A DNA stretch of 64,000 nucleotides, taken from Ruminococcus sp. Its GTDB lineage: Bacteria; Bacillota; Clostridia; Oscillospirales; Ruminococcaceae. The DNA is taken from contig JAFZRF010000003.1 in NCBI GenBank assembly GCA_017620025.1, forward strand, positions 1-64,000. The letters are read 5' to 3'. The stretch's first letter is position 1; each line of letters starts with the position of its first letter. Made by a program: the position numbers and the translations under genes. Positions 17,322 to 27,010 of this stretch are shown here, one piece after another. The notes beneath the pieces were generated by a model. The model was not told where the DNA came from. It ran no database searches and was given only the letters and a program-made list of their open reading frames with translations.

Positions 17322-19403
17322 ATGTCAGATTTAGTTATAGTAGAGTCGCCTGCAAAGGCTAAAACAATACAGAAGTACCTCGGTCCCGGCTTTGAGGTAA
17401 TAGCCTCCATGGGACACGTCAGGGATCTTCCGAAGTCACGTCTCGGCGTTGATACCGAGAACGACTTCCAGCCCCAGTACACCGATATGAAGGGCAAGGA
17501 GGACGTTATCAAGGACCTCAAGAAGCGTGCCAAGAAGTGCGGCAGAGTATTCCTTGCTACCGACCCTGACCGTGAGGGAGAAGCGATATCATGGCATATC
17601 GCACAGATGCTGAAGCTCGATATGAACGACAACAACCGTGTTGCCTTCAACGAGATCACCAAGACCGGAGTACAGACCGGTATGAGCAACCCGCACAAGA
17701 TAGACGTCGATCTTGTGAACGCACAGCAGGCAAGGCGTATACTGGACCGCCTTGTGGGCTACAAGCTCAGCCCCTTCCTCTGGAAGAAGGTCAAGAGAGG
17801 CCTTTCCGCAGGAAGAGTACAGTCCGTTGCAGTACGTCTCGTAGTTGACAGGGAGAAGGAGATCCGCTCCTTCATACCCAAGGAGTACTGGTCAATAGAC
17901 GCAAAGTTCACAGCACCCGGCTCACGAAAGATATTCGATGCGGCACTTGTCGCAGTTGACGGCAAGAAGCTCGAGATACCCGGACAGGCAGAGGCGGATG
18001 ATCTTCTCGCACGTCTTGAGGGAGCGGAGTATACCGTAAGCTCCGTAAAGAAGCGTGTAACGAAGAAGCAGCCCGCACCTCCGTTCATAACCTCCACGAT
18101 GCAGCAGGAGGCCTCCCGTAAGATGGGATTCAGCGCAAAGCGCACCATGAAGGCGGCACAGGAGCTGTACGAAGGCGTTGACGTTGAGGGAGTAGGCGCT
18201 GTAGGTCTTATCACCTACATGAGAACAGACAGTCTCCGTATCTCCGATGAGGCAAAGGCAGCAGCTGCCGAGTACATCGGAACGGTATACGGCAAGGACT
18301 ACCTCCCCGACAAGCCGAGAGTATTCAAGACCAAGAACAATGCACAGGACGCTCACGAAGCTATACGTCCCTCAACTCCGGAGCTCACTCCCGAGAGAGT
18401 AAAGAGCAGCCTTACAAGCGACCAGTACAAGCTCTACAAGCTGATATGGGAGCGCTTCATTGCGAGCCAGATGGCTAATGCCCTGCTCGATACGGTATCC
18501 GCCGATATCGAAGCAAACGGCTGCACATTCAGGGCTACAGGCTACTCAGTCAAGTTCGACGGCTTCATGGCTCTTTATGTAGAGTCAACAGACAGCGAGG
18601 AATCGAGCAAGAAGATGCTGCCGGAGCTCAAGAAGGACGACAAGCTGAAGCTGAAGTCCATCACAGGCAATCAGCACTTCACTCAGCCGCCTCCGAGATA
18701 TACCGAAGCTTCTCTCATCAAGGCGCTCGAGGAGAACGGAATCGGCAGACCGAGTACCTACGCTCCTACCATTACTACGATAACAGCACGCCAGTATGTC
18801 GAGCATGAGGGCAAGCAGCTCAAGCCGACAAATCTCGGCGAGACCATAACCGATCTTATGATCGACCACTTTGAAAAGATAGTAGACGCCAAGTTCACTG
18901 CGGATATGGAAAACGAGCTCGACGAGGTCGAGCACGGCACAAAGGACTGGGTCAAGACTCTCCATGAGTTCTACGACGACTTTGCCGCAACCCTTGAAAA
19001 GGCTGAGACAGCCATGGAGGGCAAGAGGGTAAAGGTGCCGGACGAGGAGACAGACGTAGTCTGTGAGGTCTGCGGCAGGAACATGGTTATAAAGTACGGC
19101 AGGTTCGGAAAGTTCCTGGCCTGTCCCGGATTCCCGGAGTGCTCCAACACCAAGAAGATAGTGACCGAGACCGAGGGCTGCTGCCCGCGCTGCGGAAAGA
19201 AGATGCTGCTCAAGAAGTCCAAGAAGGGCAGGAGCTTCTACGGCTGCGAGGGATACCCCGAGTGCAACTTCATGACCTGGAACGTGCCGACGGCTGAGGT
19301 ATGTCCTCAGTGCGGCAAATCGCTCTTCATGAAGGGCGGAAAGTCCGGCAGGCTGGTATGTGAGAACGACGGATGCGGCTACGAAAGAGAGCTCAAGAAA
19401 TGA
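17322..19403 (+). CDS. topA: DNA topoisomerase I
   Basis: A type IA topoisomerase that relaxes negative supercoils. The 693-aa protein starts with the TOPRIM domain (LVIVESPAKAKTIQKYLG...TDPDREGEAISWH); the catalytic tyrosine is Y299 in GLITYMRTDS. Three C-terminal four-Cys zinc ribbons are present (CEVCG..., CPRCG..., CPQCG...), a usual number. Start ATG follows GAGGAGAT. The ATG of trmFO overlaps the stop codon (ATGA). Confidence 0.98.
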   Translation: MSDLVIVESPAKAKTIQKYLGPGFEVIASMGHVRDLPKSRLGVDTENDFQPQYTDMKGKEDVIKDLKKRAKKCGRVFLATDPDREGEAISWHIAQMLKLDMNDNNRVAFNEITKTGVQTGMSNPHKIDVDLVNAQQARRILDRLVGYKLSPFLWKKVKRGLSAGRVQSVAVRLVVDREKEIRSFIPKEYWSIDAKFTAPGSRKIFDAALVAVDGKKLEIPGQAEADDLLARLEGAEYTVSSVKKRVTKKQPAPPFITSTMQQEASRKMGFSAKRTMKAAQELYEGVDVEGVGAVGLITYMRTDSLRISDEAKAAAAEYIGTVYGKDYLPDKPRVFKTKNNAQDAHEAIRPSTPELTPERVKSSLTSDQYKLYKLIWERFIASQMANALLDTVSADIEANGCTFRATGYSVKFDGFMALYVESTDSEESSKKMLPELKKDDKLKLKSITGNQHFTQPPPRYTEASLIKALEENGIGRPSTYAPTITTITARQYVEHEGKQLKPTNLGETITDLMIDHFEKIVDAKFTADMENELDEVEHGTKDWVKTLHEFYDDFAATLEKAETAMEGKRVKVPDEETDVVCEVCGRNMVIKYGRFGKFLACPGFPECSNTKKIVTETEGCCPRCGKKMLLKKSKKGRSFYGCEGYPECNFMTWNVPTAEVCPQCGKSLFMKGGKSGRLVCENDGCGYERELKK

Positions 19404-20716
19404 CGGCGCCTGTAAATGTCATCGGTGCGGGGCTTGCAGGCTGTGAGGCCGCATGGAGCCTTGCACGGTACGGTATAAACGTCCGCCTTTACGAGATGAA
19501 GCCGGAGAAGTATTCACCGGCGCACAAGTACAGCGGATTTGCGGAGCTTGTATGCTCCAATTCGCTCAAGGCTGCAAGAGTGGAATCTGCGGCAGGTATG
19601 CTCAAGGCTGAGATGGAAATGCTCGGCTCGCTGACAGTGCCCTGTGCAAAGGAGAACGCAGTCGAGGCCGGCGGAGCTCTTGCGGTAGACCGTGAACGCT
19701 TTTCCGACGCCGTTACAGAAAAGATAAAGTCGGAGCCTCTTATAGAGGTCATCCCCGGCGAGGTCACCGCACTTCCCGAAGGAATAACCATAATCGCAAC
19801 AGGTCCTCTTACCTCCGGTGCTATGGCCGATGTCATAAAGGAGCTCTGCGGTGAGGGACTCAGCTTCTACGATGCCGCTGCTCCGATAGTGACTTATGAG
19901 AGCCTTGACAAGGATAAGGTATTCTTCGCCTCACGCTACGGCAGAGGCGGCGACGATTATATCAACTGCCCCATGAACAAGGAGGAGTACCAGGCCTTCC
20001 AGCGTGAGCTCCTTACAGCGGAAAGGGTGCAGCTCCGCGACTTCGAGACTCATCCGTTCAGCGTATACGAGGGCTGTATGCCTATCGAGGTGCTTGCCAC
20101 AAGAGGCGAGGACGCAATGCGCTTCGGACCGATGAAGCCTGTGGGTATAGACGACCCGAAGACCGGAAGAAGACCGTATGCTGTAGTACAGCTCCGCCGA
20201 GAGAACCGTGAGGCCACGCTCTTCAATCTTGTGGGATTCCAGACAAACCTGAAATTCGGCGAGCAGAAGAGGGTATTCTCCATGATACCCGGACTTGAGA
20301 ACGCCGAGTTCATGCGCTTCGGAGTGATGCACAGGAACACCTTCATAAACAGCCCGGTGCTGCTGGATGCGGATTTCTCCATGCGTGAGCGCCCGGAGAT
20401 ATTCTTCGCCGGACAGATAACCGGAGTAGAGGGGTATATGGAGTCTGCCGCAAGCGGCATCATTGCCGGTACGGCAGCCGCAAGGCGCATACTCGGACTG
20501 GAGAGGATAAGCCTCCCAGCTGACTGCATGACGGGAGCTCTCTCAGCGTACATCAGTGATCCGTTCAACGACGGAAAGTTCCAGCCCATGGGGGCGAATA
20601 TGGGTATACTGCCGGATATCGGCGTAAGGATAAAGGACAAGAAGGAACGCTACGGCGCCTATGCTGCCCGTGGCATAGAATCTCTCAAGAGGGAGCTGGA
20701 AAGAGTTGGCAGATAA
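19400..20716 (+). CDS. trmFO: Methylenetetrahydrofolate--tRNA-(uracil-5-)-methyltransferase TrmFO
   Basis: A folate- and FAD-dependent enzyme making m5U54 in the tRNA T-loop. The 438-aa protein begins with the FAD-binding NVIGAGLAGCEAAWSLAR and has the family blocks FAELVCSNSLKA and GPMKPVGIDDPKTGRRPYAVVQLRREN. The ATG at 19400 overlaps the topA stop by four bases, and an upstream in-frame ATG inside topA is rejected. topA-trmFO order is common in Firmicutes. The end overlaps plsX by 11 bases. Confidence 0.97.
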   Translation: MTAPVNVIGAGLAGCEAAWSLARYGINVRLYEMKPEKYSPAHKYSGFAELVCSNSLKAARVESAAGMLKAEMEMLGSLTVPCAKENAVEAGGALAVDRERFSDAVTEKIKSEPLIEVIPGEVTALPEGITIIATGPLTSGAMADVIKELCGEGLSFYDAAAPIVTYESLDKDKVFFASRYGRGGDDYINCPMNKEEYQAFQRELLTAERVQLRDFETHPFSVYEGCMPIEVLATRGEDAMRFGPMKPVGIDDPKTGRRPYAVVQLRRENREATLFNLVGFQTNLKFGEQKRVFSMIPGLENAEFMRFGVMHRNTFINSPVLLDADFSMRERPEIFFAGQITGVEGYMESAASGIIAGTAAARRILGLERISLPADCMTGALSAYISDPFNDGKFQPMGANMGILPDIGVRIKDKKERYGAYAARGIESLKRELERVGR

Positions 20717-21719
20717 GACTGTAGTTATTGTTGATGCCTTCGGAGGGGACAATGCCCCTCTGGAGGTACTCAGAGGCTGCGAAAAGGCTGTCAGGGAGCT
20801 CGGTACGGGCATCGTACTGACAGGCAGCAGCGAGAAGATAAAGAAATGTGCCGGGGAGAACGGCATAAGCCTTGAAGGTATGGAGATAGAGCATACCGAT
20901 GATGTTTTTGATATACATGAAGAGCCGGGCGAGATAATCAAGTCCGGGAAGAATACCTCCATGGGTCTCGGTCTGAGGCTTCTTTCCGAGGGCAGGGGCG
21001 ACGCCTTTGTATCGGCGGGCAGCACCGGAGCTCTGGTAATGGGGGCGACCTTCATCGTCAAGCGTATCAAAGGCATTAAACGTGTTGCTCCGGCACCGGT
21101 GCTCCCGGCAGACAAGGGCAGCTTCCTGCTGCTCGATGCGGGTGCGAATACCGAGTGCCGCCCGGAGATGCTCCTCCAGTTCGCCGTCATGGGCAGCGCC
21201 TATGCGGAGCACGTACTCGGCTACAAGTCGCCGAAGGTAGGACTTCTGAACATAGGTGCGGAGGAGACCAAGGGCAGGGAGCTGGAGCTCGAGAGCTACA
21301 GGCTGCTCACGGAGTCGGGGCTCAACTTCACAGGCAATATCGAAGCAAGGGATCTTCCGAAGGGCGAGTGCCAGGTAGTCGTTACGGACGGCTTCACGGG
21401 CAATATAGCCCTCAAGCTCTACGAGGGCATGGGCAGCTTCTTTGCAGGAAAGCTGCGCTGGATATTCTCCGGCACAGGAAAGCTCGGAGCGCTCTTCGCT
21501 CTGAACAGGATAAAGACATTCAAGAAACAGATGGATTACAGGGAGGTCGGCGGTTCGGCTCTCCTCGGTGTAAGATATCCGGTCATAAAGGCACACGGCA
21601 GCTCCGACTATATTGCGTTCTTCAATGCTGTCCGTCAGGCAAAGCAGTTTGCCGAGGGCGGAGTTACAAAGGCTATCGAAGAATACGTCTCTGAACTGTC
21701 AGGCAGTCAAAAGGAGTAA
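20706..21719 (+). CDS. plsX: Phosphate acyltransferase PlsX
   Basis: Converts acyl-ACP to acyl-phosphate, the first step of phospholipid synthesis in most Gram-positives. The 337-aa sequence begins ADKTVVIVDAFGGDNAPLEVL; VDAMGGDNAP is the usual form, so a Met-to-Phe change is seen in this block. GSTGALVMGATF and NIGAEETKG are also characteristic. The start is TTG, overlapping the end of trmFO. An acpP gene that often follows is missing; rnc follows after three bases. Confidence 0.96.
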   Translation: MADKTVVIVDAFGGDNAPLEVLRGCEKAVRELGTGIVLTGSSEKIKKCAGENGISLEGMEIEHTDDVFDIHEEPGEIIKSGKNTSMGLGLRLLSEGRGDAFVSAGSTGALVMGATFIVKRIKGIKRVAPAPVLPADKGSFLLLDAGANTECRPEMLLQFAVMGSAYAEHVLGYKSPKVGLLNIGAEETKGRELELESYRLLTESGLNFTGNIEARDLPKGECQVVVTDGFTGNIALKLYEGMGSFFAGKLRWIFSGTGKLGALFALNRIKTFKKQMDYREVGGSALLGVRYPVIKAHGSSDYIAFFNAVRQAKQFAEGGVTKAIEEYVSELSGSQKE

Positions 21720-21722
21720 ACA

Positions 21723-22418
21723 ATGTGTAATAATATAGAGAAACTGGAAGAAGCAATCGGATACAGATTCAATGACAGAAAGCTTATAATGCAGGCGCTC
21801 TCCCACTCATCCTACGCCAACGAGAAAAAGCGTCCGGGCGGGAGCAACGAGCGTCTTGAGTTCCTCGGCGACAGCGTACTCTCCATCGTGGTGTCGGAAT
21901 ACCTCTACACCCACCTGACGAACGTAGCCGAGGGCGACCTCACAAAGATGAGAGCATCACTGGTATGCGAGAAGTCACTGCATATCTTCGCACAGCAGAT
22001 AAACCTCGGCGACTACCTCCTCCTCGGCAAGGGTGAGGAGAATACAGGCGGCAGGGAGCGTCCCTCCATACTTGCGGACGCCTTTGAGGCAGTCATCGCG
22101 GCAGTATACCTCGACGGAGGCATGGAAGCTGCAAAGAAGCATATCCTCCGCTTCATGCCGCAGGATATCGAAACACGCAAGGCTCCGGTATTCCGTGATT
22201 TCAAGACTGTTCTCCAGGAGGTCGTACAGATGAACCCCGAGGAGAAGGTCGAATACGTACTCATCGGTGCAGAGGGCCCCGACCACAACAAGCGCTTTGT
22301 CGTTGAGGTATGCCTCAACGATCAGGTGATAGGCCGCGGCAAGGGCAGGAGCAAGAAGGAAGCAGAGCAGCTCGCAGCCAAGGAAGCCTTGGAACTTATG
22401 GGCTATGAAACACAGTAA
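21723..22418 (+). CDS. rnc: Ribonuclease III
   Basis: Cleaves double-stranded RNA in rRNA maturation and mRNA decay. The 231-aa protein has the catalytic signature ERLEFLGDSVLSIVVSE, the second acidic cluster LADAFEAVIAAVYLD, and a C-terminal dsRNA-binding domain ending SKKEAEQLAAKEALELMG. AAAGGAG precedes the ATG. The end overlaps the radical SAM gene by 14 bases. The plsX-rnc-smc-ftsY order is conserved in Firmicutes. Confidence 0.98.
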   Translation: MCNNIEKLEEAIGYRFNDRKLIMQALSHSSYANEKKRPGGSNERLEFLGDSVLSIVVSEYLYTHLTNVAEGDLTKMRASLVCEKSLHIFAQQINLGDYLLLGKGEENTGGRERPSILADAFEAVIAAVYLDGGMEAAKKHILRFMPQDIETRKAPVFRDFKTVLQEVVQMNPEEKVEYVLIGAEGPDHNKRFVVEVCLNDQVIGRGKGRSKKEAEQLAAKEALELMGYETQ

Positions 22419-23403
22419 TATCTCCATATTTGTACCGCACATCGGCTGTCCGCACAGGTGCAGCTTCTGCGATCAGAATACCATCAGCGGCGCACAGCAT
22501 CTCCCGGACGGAGACGAAGTGCGCAGCATATGCAGCAGGGCTCTCGCTGAGGCGAAATCTCCGGCAGATACGGAGATAGCCTTCTTCGGCGGCAGCTTCA
22601 CGGCCATCCCGCGGGAGTATATGCTCGAACTGCTTACGGCGGCTTCTGAGTTCGTCGGCGAGGGCAGGTTCAGGGGCATACGCTGTTCCACACGTCCCGA
22701 CTGCATCAGCCATGAGGTGCTGGACCTCCTTGAAGAGTACGGAGTAACAGCGATAGAGCTCGGGGCGCAGTCAATGGACGATGAGGTGCTCAGAGCCAAT
22801 GAACGAGGTCACACGGCACAGGACGTCATGGATGCCTGCGCACTTATAAAGGAGCACGGCTTCGAGCTGGGTCTGCAGATGATGACGGGGCTGTACCTCA
22901 GCAGCCCGGAGAAGGATATGGCGACGGCGGAGGCTGTAAAGGCGCTCGCGCCGGCTACGGTGAGGATATACCCGGTAGTCGTGCTGGAGAATACCGCCCT
23001 TGCAGAGCTCTACAGGAGCGGGAAATACCGCATGACGCCTTTTGACGATATGACGCAGCTCTGTGCGGATATGATAAGGCTGTTCACAGAAGCGGGGATA
23101 AGAGTCATAAAATGCGGCCTTCATGCGAGCGAGTTCGTGGAGCGTGATATGGTCGCCGGCTACTATCATCCGGCCTTCCGTGAGATATGCGAGAGCCTTA
23201 TCTACCGTGACGCTATTGCTGCTCAGCTGAGAGAAAGCGGCATCACGGGAGGCAGTGTCACAGTCGCAGTCAACGACAGATGTATCAGCAAGGCCGCAGG
23301 ACAGAGCCGCAGCAACATAGTTTATTTCGGAGAGATGGGCATAAGCATCAGGATATCGGGAGACAGCAGTATACCGGTATACGGATGCAGTATAAAGGGG
23401 TGA
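22405..23403 (+). CDS. Radical SAM protein (Elp3/HemN-like fold)
   Basis: A 332-aa radical S-adenosylmethionine enzyme with the [4Fe-4S] motif CPHRCSFC (Cys 15, 19, 22). It shares blocks with Elp3-like proteins: FFGGSFTAIP, ELGAQSMDDEVLRANERGHT and GLQMMTGLYLSSPE. A member of this family is regularly found between rnc and smc in Clostridia, but its substrate is not established. It has no acetyltransferase domain, so it is not a full Elp3. It overlaps rnc and stands four bases before smc. Confidence 0.9.
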   Translation: MKHSNISIFVPHIGCPHRCSFCDQNTISGAQHLPDGDEVRSICSRALAEAKSPADTEIAFFGGSFTAIPREYMLELLTAASEFVGEGRFRGIRCSTRPDCISHEVLDLLEEYGVTAIELGAQSMDDEVLRANERGHTAQDVMDACALIKEHGFELGLQMMTGLYLSSPEKDMATAEAVKALAPATVRIYPVVVLENTALAELYRSGKYRMTPFDDMTQLCADMIRLFTEAGIRVIKCGLHASEFVERDMVAGYYHPAFREICESLIYRDAIAAQLRESGITGGSVTVAVNDRCISKAAGQSRSNIVYFGEMGISIRISGDSSIPVYGCSIKG

Positions 23404-23407
23404 ATCA

Positions 23408-26400
23408 ATGTACCTTAGATCACTTGAGATACAGGGCTTCAAGTCCTTTCCGGACAAGATAAGCCTTACCTTTGACAAGGGACTTACGGCAGTCGTAGGA
23501 CCCAACGGCAGCGGAAAAAGTAATATCGGCGACTCAGTGCGCTGGGTGCTGGGAGAGCAGTCCACCAAGACTCTCAGAGGCAACAAGATGGAGGACGTTA
23601 TTTTTTCCGGTACTGTTGCGAGGAAGCCTATGGGCTTTGCCGCAGTAACTCTCAATATCGACAATTCCGACCGCACTCTTCCGGATATGGAGGAAGAGGT
23701 CGCAATAACAAGAAAGCTCTACCGCAGCGGTGAGAGCGAATATATGATAAACGGACGCAGCTGCCGTCTGAAGGACATCAACGAGCTGTTCATGGATACC
23801 GGTCTCGGACGTGACGGATATTCCATAATCGGACAGGGACGTATCGCAGAGATAGTAGGAGCCAAGAGCTCAGAGCGTCGTGACATATTCGAAGAAGCGG
23901 CAGGTATATCCAAGTTCCGCTACAAGAAGATAGAGGCTGAGCGAAAGCTCTCTGCGGCACAGGAGAACCTTCTCAGACTGACTGACATACTCTCCGAGCT
24001 GGAGGGCAGAGTCGAGCCGCTGAAGATACAGTCACAGAAGGCTGAGAAGTACATAAAGCTTGCTGAGGAGCGCAGACGTCTTGAGATATCGGTATGGGTC
24101 GCAAGGCTTGACGAGCTGAAGACCAAGCTCACCGATCTTGACAACAAGATGCTCTCGAGCCGCAGCGAGTACGAGAGCCTTGAAAACGATATCGCCGCCG
24201 AGGAGGAGAAGCTCCAGGAGGGCTACCGCAGGATGCAGGAATGCACCATGCGTTCCGATGAGCTCAACCGGAAGATGCTCGAGGAGGAGCAGGATTCCTC
24301 CGGCAAGAAGGCGGATATCGCCGTATACGAGAACGATATAAAGCACTGCGAGGAAGCGATACGCTCCGCAAAGCGCAGTATTGAGGATTCCGGCGAGCGC
24401 CGCATCGACCTTATCTCTCAGAAGAAGGAAGCGGCAGCAAAGGCGGAAGAGCTGAGAAAGCAGCGTGAGGAGCTTGCAGCCGAGGTCGAAGCTGCACAGA
24501 AGGAGTTCGAGAACGCCGAGGGCAGGGCTTCCGTTCTGAGCGGCAATGCCGAGAAGATAAGCGCCGAGCTGAGCGCTCTCACACTCAGGCAGAGTGAGGC
24601 AGGCTTTACGGCAGATTCCGCAAGGCGTGCAATAGCCGAAGAGGAGGAGCGTCTCGATTCGCTCCGTGAGTCGAGCAGCGATGCAGAGAAGGCTCTTGAA
24701 GCATACAAGGCCAAGGAGCAGAGCCTCAGGAACGAGGAGCGTGAGAACGAGGAGAAAATAGCCTCTCTCCGCAATAAGCTCACCGGACTTGAAAAGCTCC
24801 TCAGTTCCCGCAGGGAGGGCTTCGAGCAGGCCAAGGCAGACGTTGAGAAGCAGCTCTATGAGCTCAACGGCAGAAAGCAGAGACTGAAGATCCTTACCGA
24901 TCTTGAAAACAATATGGACGGCTTTGCAGGCAGCGTAAAGAACGTACTCAAAGCCGCAAAGCAGGGCAGGCTCGGCGGAGTCTGCGGAACTGTGGCGCAG
25001 ACTATCAGTGTTGAGCCGCAGTATGCAACAGCCATTGAGACAGCACTCGGCGGCAGTATGCAGAACATCATCGTAGAGAACGAGGATATCGCCAAGCGCT
25101 GTATCCGCTTCCTCAAGGAGAACAAGGGCGGAAGAGCCACCTTCCTGCCGATAACCTCCGTAAAGGGCGGCGGCCTGCGTGAGCAGGGCATGGAGAACTG
25201 CGAGGGCTATGTTGCCTTAGCGAGCGAGCTCGTCGCATACGATCCGAAATACAGCGGCATTATCGCTTCGCTTCTCGTACGCATAGTGGTTGCCGAGGAT
25301 ATAGATACCGCCACAGTCATAGCCAAGAGATACGGATACAAGTTCCGCATCGTCACTCTTGACGGACAGGTCATCAACGCAGGAGGTTCCTTCACCGGAG
25401 GCTCTGCACAGAAGTCCGGCGGCATCATCACAAGAAAGCATGAGATAGAGACTCTCGAGACCGAGATAGCCAAGCTTGAAGCCGACCGTGAAAGACTGAC
25501 GGAGCGAGCTGAGAAGCTGCGTGCCGAGTCGGGCAAGCTGAGGTTCGATACCGAGGCTGCTCAGTCGGAGATGAACGATGCCGAGAAGGAAAAGGTACGC
25601 ATATCGGCAGAGCTCTCAAGCCTTGCTTCACTTATGGAGCAGCTCACCGGACAGTCGGAATCCTCCGGCAGACAGGTGACAGAGGCCGAGCAGAAGATAA
25701 TCAATGCACGTGAGCAGATAGCAGCTGCGGAGAAGCAGCTTGCAGAGCTTGCCGCAGAGATAGAGGATGCCGAGAAAAGGCTCACAGCGGAGCAGGGCAG
25801 CCGTGAAAAGCTGAGACTTGAGCGTGCTGAGCTCACAGAAAAGCTCTCACAGCTCAGGATCCGTGATATGGAGCTTGAGAAGGACATACAGGCTCAGATC
25901 GCAGAATGCGACCGTGCAGATGCAGCTCTCGAGGAGCTGAAGAGCGGCAGCGGACAGTTCGAGGAGGAGATAAACCGCCAGAACCGTATCATCGCCGCCA
26001 AACAGGAGGATATCGAGCGTCTGAAGGCAGAGCTCGAGTCCGTAAAGGACAATGCCGGAAAGTACCGTGAGGAGATAGCACGCTGTCAGGCTCAGCACAA
26101 CGAGCAGAGCCGTCTCGTCAGCGAGATACAGAAGGGACTCAAGGGCTACAACGAGGCAAAGGAGAAGCTCTCCGGCGAGCTCACAAGACTCGAGGAGCGC
26201 TCCGAGGCAGCCGCAAAGGATTCTGACAGCATCATCAGTCAGCTCCTTGAGGTATACCAGCTCACCCGTTCTGAGGCAGAGGAGGCAGCCGAGCAGCTCG
26301 AGGATCTTGCAGCAGCCCAGAAGGAGCTTGCTGACGTAAAGCGCAGGATATCCTCACTCGGCAGCGTCAACGTAGATGCCATCGAGGAATACCGTGAGGT

Positions 26401-26989
26401 ATCCGAGAGATACCGCTTCCTGTCGGAGCAGCTTGCAGACGTACAGAAGTCGAAAGCGGAGCTCGAGAAGATAATCGGCGAACTCACAGAGGAGATGTGC
26501 CGGATATTCTCAGAGAGCTTCCGTATCATAAACTCCAACTTCAAGGAGATATTCACAGAGCTTTTCGGAGGAGGAAAGGCAGAGCTGATACTCACAGACC
26601 CGGACGACGTTCTCGGATCGGGAATCGAGATAAGCGTAGCGCCTCCCGGAAAGGTCATAAAGAACCTGATCTCGCTGTCAGGAGGAGAGCAGTCATTCGT
26701 AGCCATAGCGATATACTTCGCTATCCTCAAGCTCAGGCCAGCGCCCTTCTGTATACTTGACGAGATCGACGCCGCACTTGACGAGGTCAACGTAAGGAAG
26801 TACGCACAGTATCTGAAGAAATTCACTGATACTACCCAGTTCGTTCTGGTAACTCACCGCCGCAGTGCCATGGAGGAGGCAAACGTCCTCTACGGTGTCA
26901 CCATGCAGGAGGACGGTATATCCAAGCTCCTGAAGATGGAGCAGGTGGATTTCCAGGAGGATATCGCAGACATACAGGACGCTGAATAA
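23408..26989 (+). CDS. smc: Chromosome partition protein SMC
   Basis: The ATPase core of the condensin-like SMC-ScpAB complex that organises and separates chromosomes. The 1193-aa protein has Walker A GPNGSGKS at residues 31-38, two long coiled coils rich in Glu, Lys, Arg and Ala, a central hinge (about 500-670, with GGVCGTVAQTI and INAGGSFTGG), and the C-terminal LSGGEQSFVAIAIYFAIL signature with Walker B FCILDEIDAALDEVNV. Full length for the family. The scpA and scpB genes are not here. ftsY follows. Confidence 0.98.
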   Translation: MYLRSLEIQGFKSFPDKISLTFDKGLTAVVGPNGSGKSNIGDSVRWVLGEQSTKTLRGNKMEDVIFSGTVARKPMGFAAVTLNIDNSDRTLPDMEEEVAITRKLYRSGESEYMINGRSCRLKDINELFMDTGLGRDGYSIIGQGRIAEIVGAKSSERRDIFEEAAGISKFRYKKIEAERKLSAAQENLLRLTDILSELEGRVEPLKIQSQKAEKYIKLAEERRRLEISVWVARLDELKTKLTDLDNKMLSSRSEYESLENDIAAEEEKLQEGYRRMQECTMRSDELNRKMLEEEQDSSGKKADIAVYENDIKHCEEAIRSAKRSIEDSGERRIDLISQKKEAAAKAEELRKQREELAAEVEAAQKEFENAEGRASVLSGNAEKISAELSALTLRQSEAGFTADSARRAIAEEEERLDSLRESSSDAEKALEAYKAKEQSLRNEERENEEKIASLRNKLTGLEKLLSSRREGFEQAKADVEKQLYELNGRKQRLKILTDLENNMDGFAGSVKNVLKAAKQGRLGGVCGTVAQTISVEPQYATAIETALGGSMQNIIVENEDIAKRCIRFLKENKGGRATFLPITSVKGGGLREQGMENCEGYVALASELVAYDPKYSGIIASLLVRIVVAEDIDTATVIAKRYGYKFRIVTLDGQVINAGGSFTGGSAQKSGGIITRKHEIETLETEIAKLEADRERLTERAEKLRAESGKLRFDTEAAQSEMNDAEKEKVRISAELSSLASLMEQLTGQSESSGRQVTEAEQKIINAREQIAAAEKQLAELAAEIEDAEKRLTAEQGSREKLRLERAELTEKLSQLRIRDMELEKDIQAQIAECDRADAALEELKSGSGQFEEEINRQNRIIAAKQEDIERLKAELESVKDNAGKYREEIARCQAQHNEQSRLVSEIQKGLKGYNEAKEKLSGELTRLEERSEAAAKDSDSIISQLLEVYQLTRSEAEEAAEQLEDLAAAQKELADVKRRISSLGSVNVDAIEEYREVSERYRFLSEQLADVQKSKAELEKIIGELTEEMCRIFSESFRIINSNFKEIFTELFGGGKAELILTDPDDVLGSGIEISVAPPGKVIKNLISLSGGEQSFVAIAIYFAILKLRPAPFCILDEIDAALDEVNVRKYAQYLKKFTDTTQFVLVTHRRSAMEEANVLYGVTMQEDGISKLLKMEQVDFQEDIADIQDAE

Positions 26990-27010
26990 TTAACGACCAA
27001 CGGAGGAAAT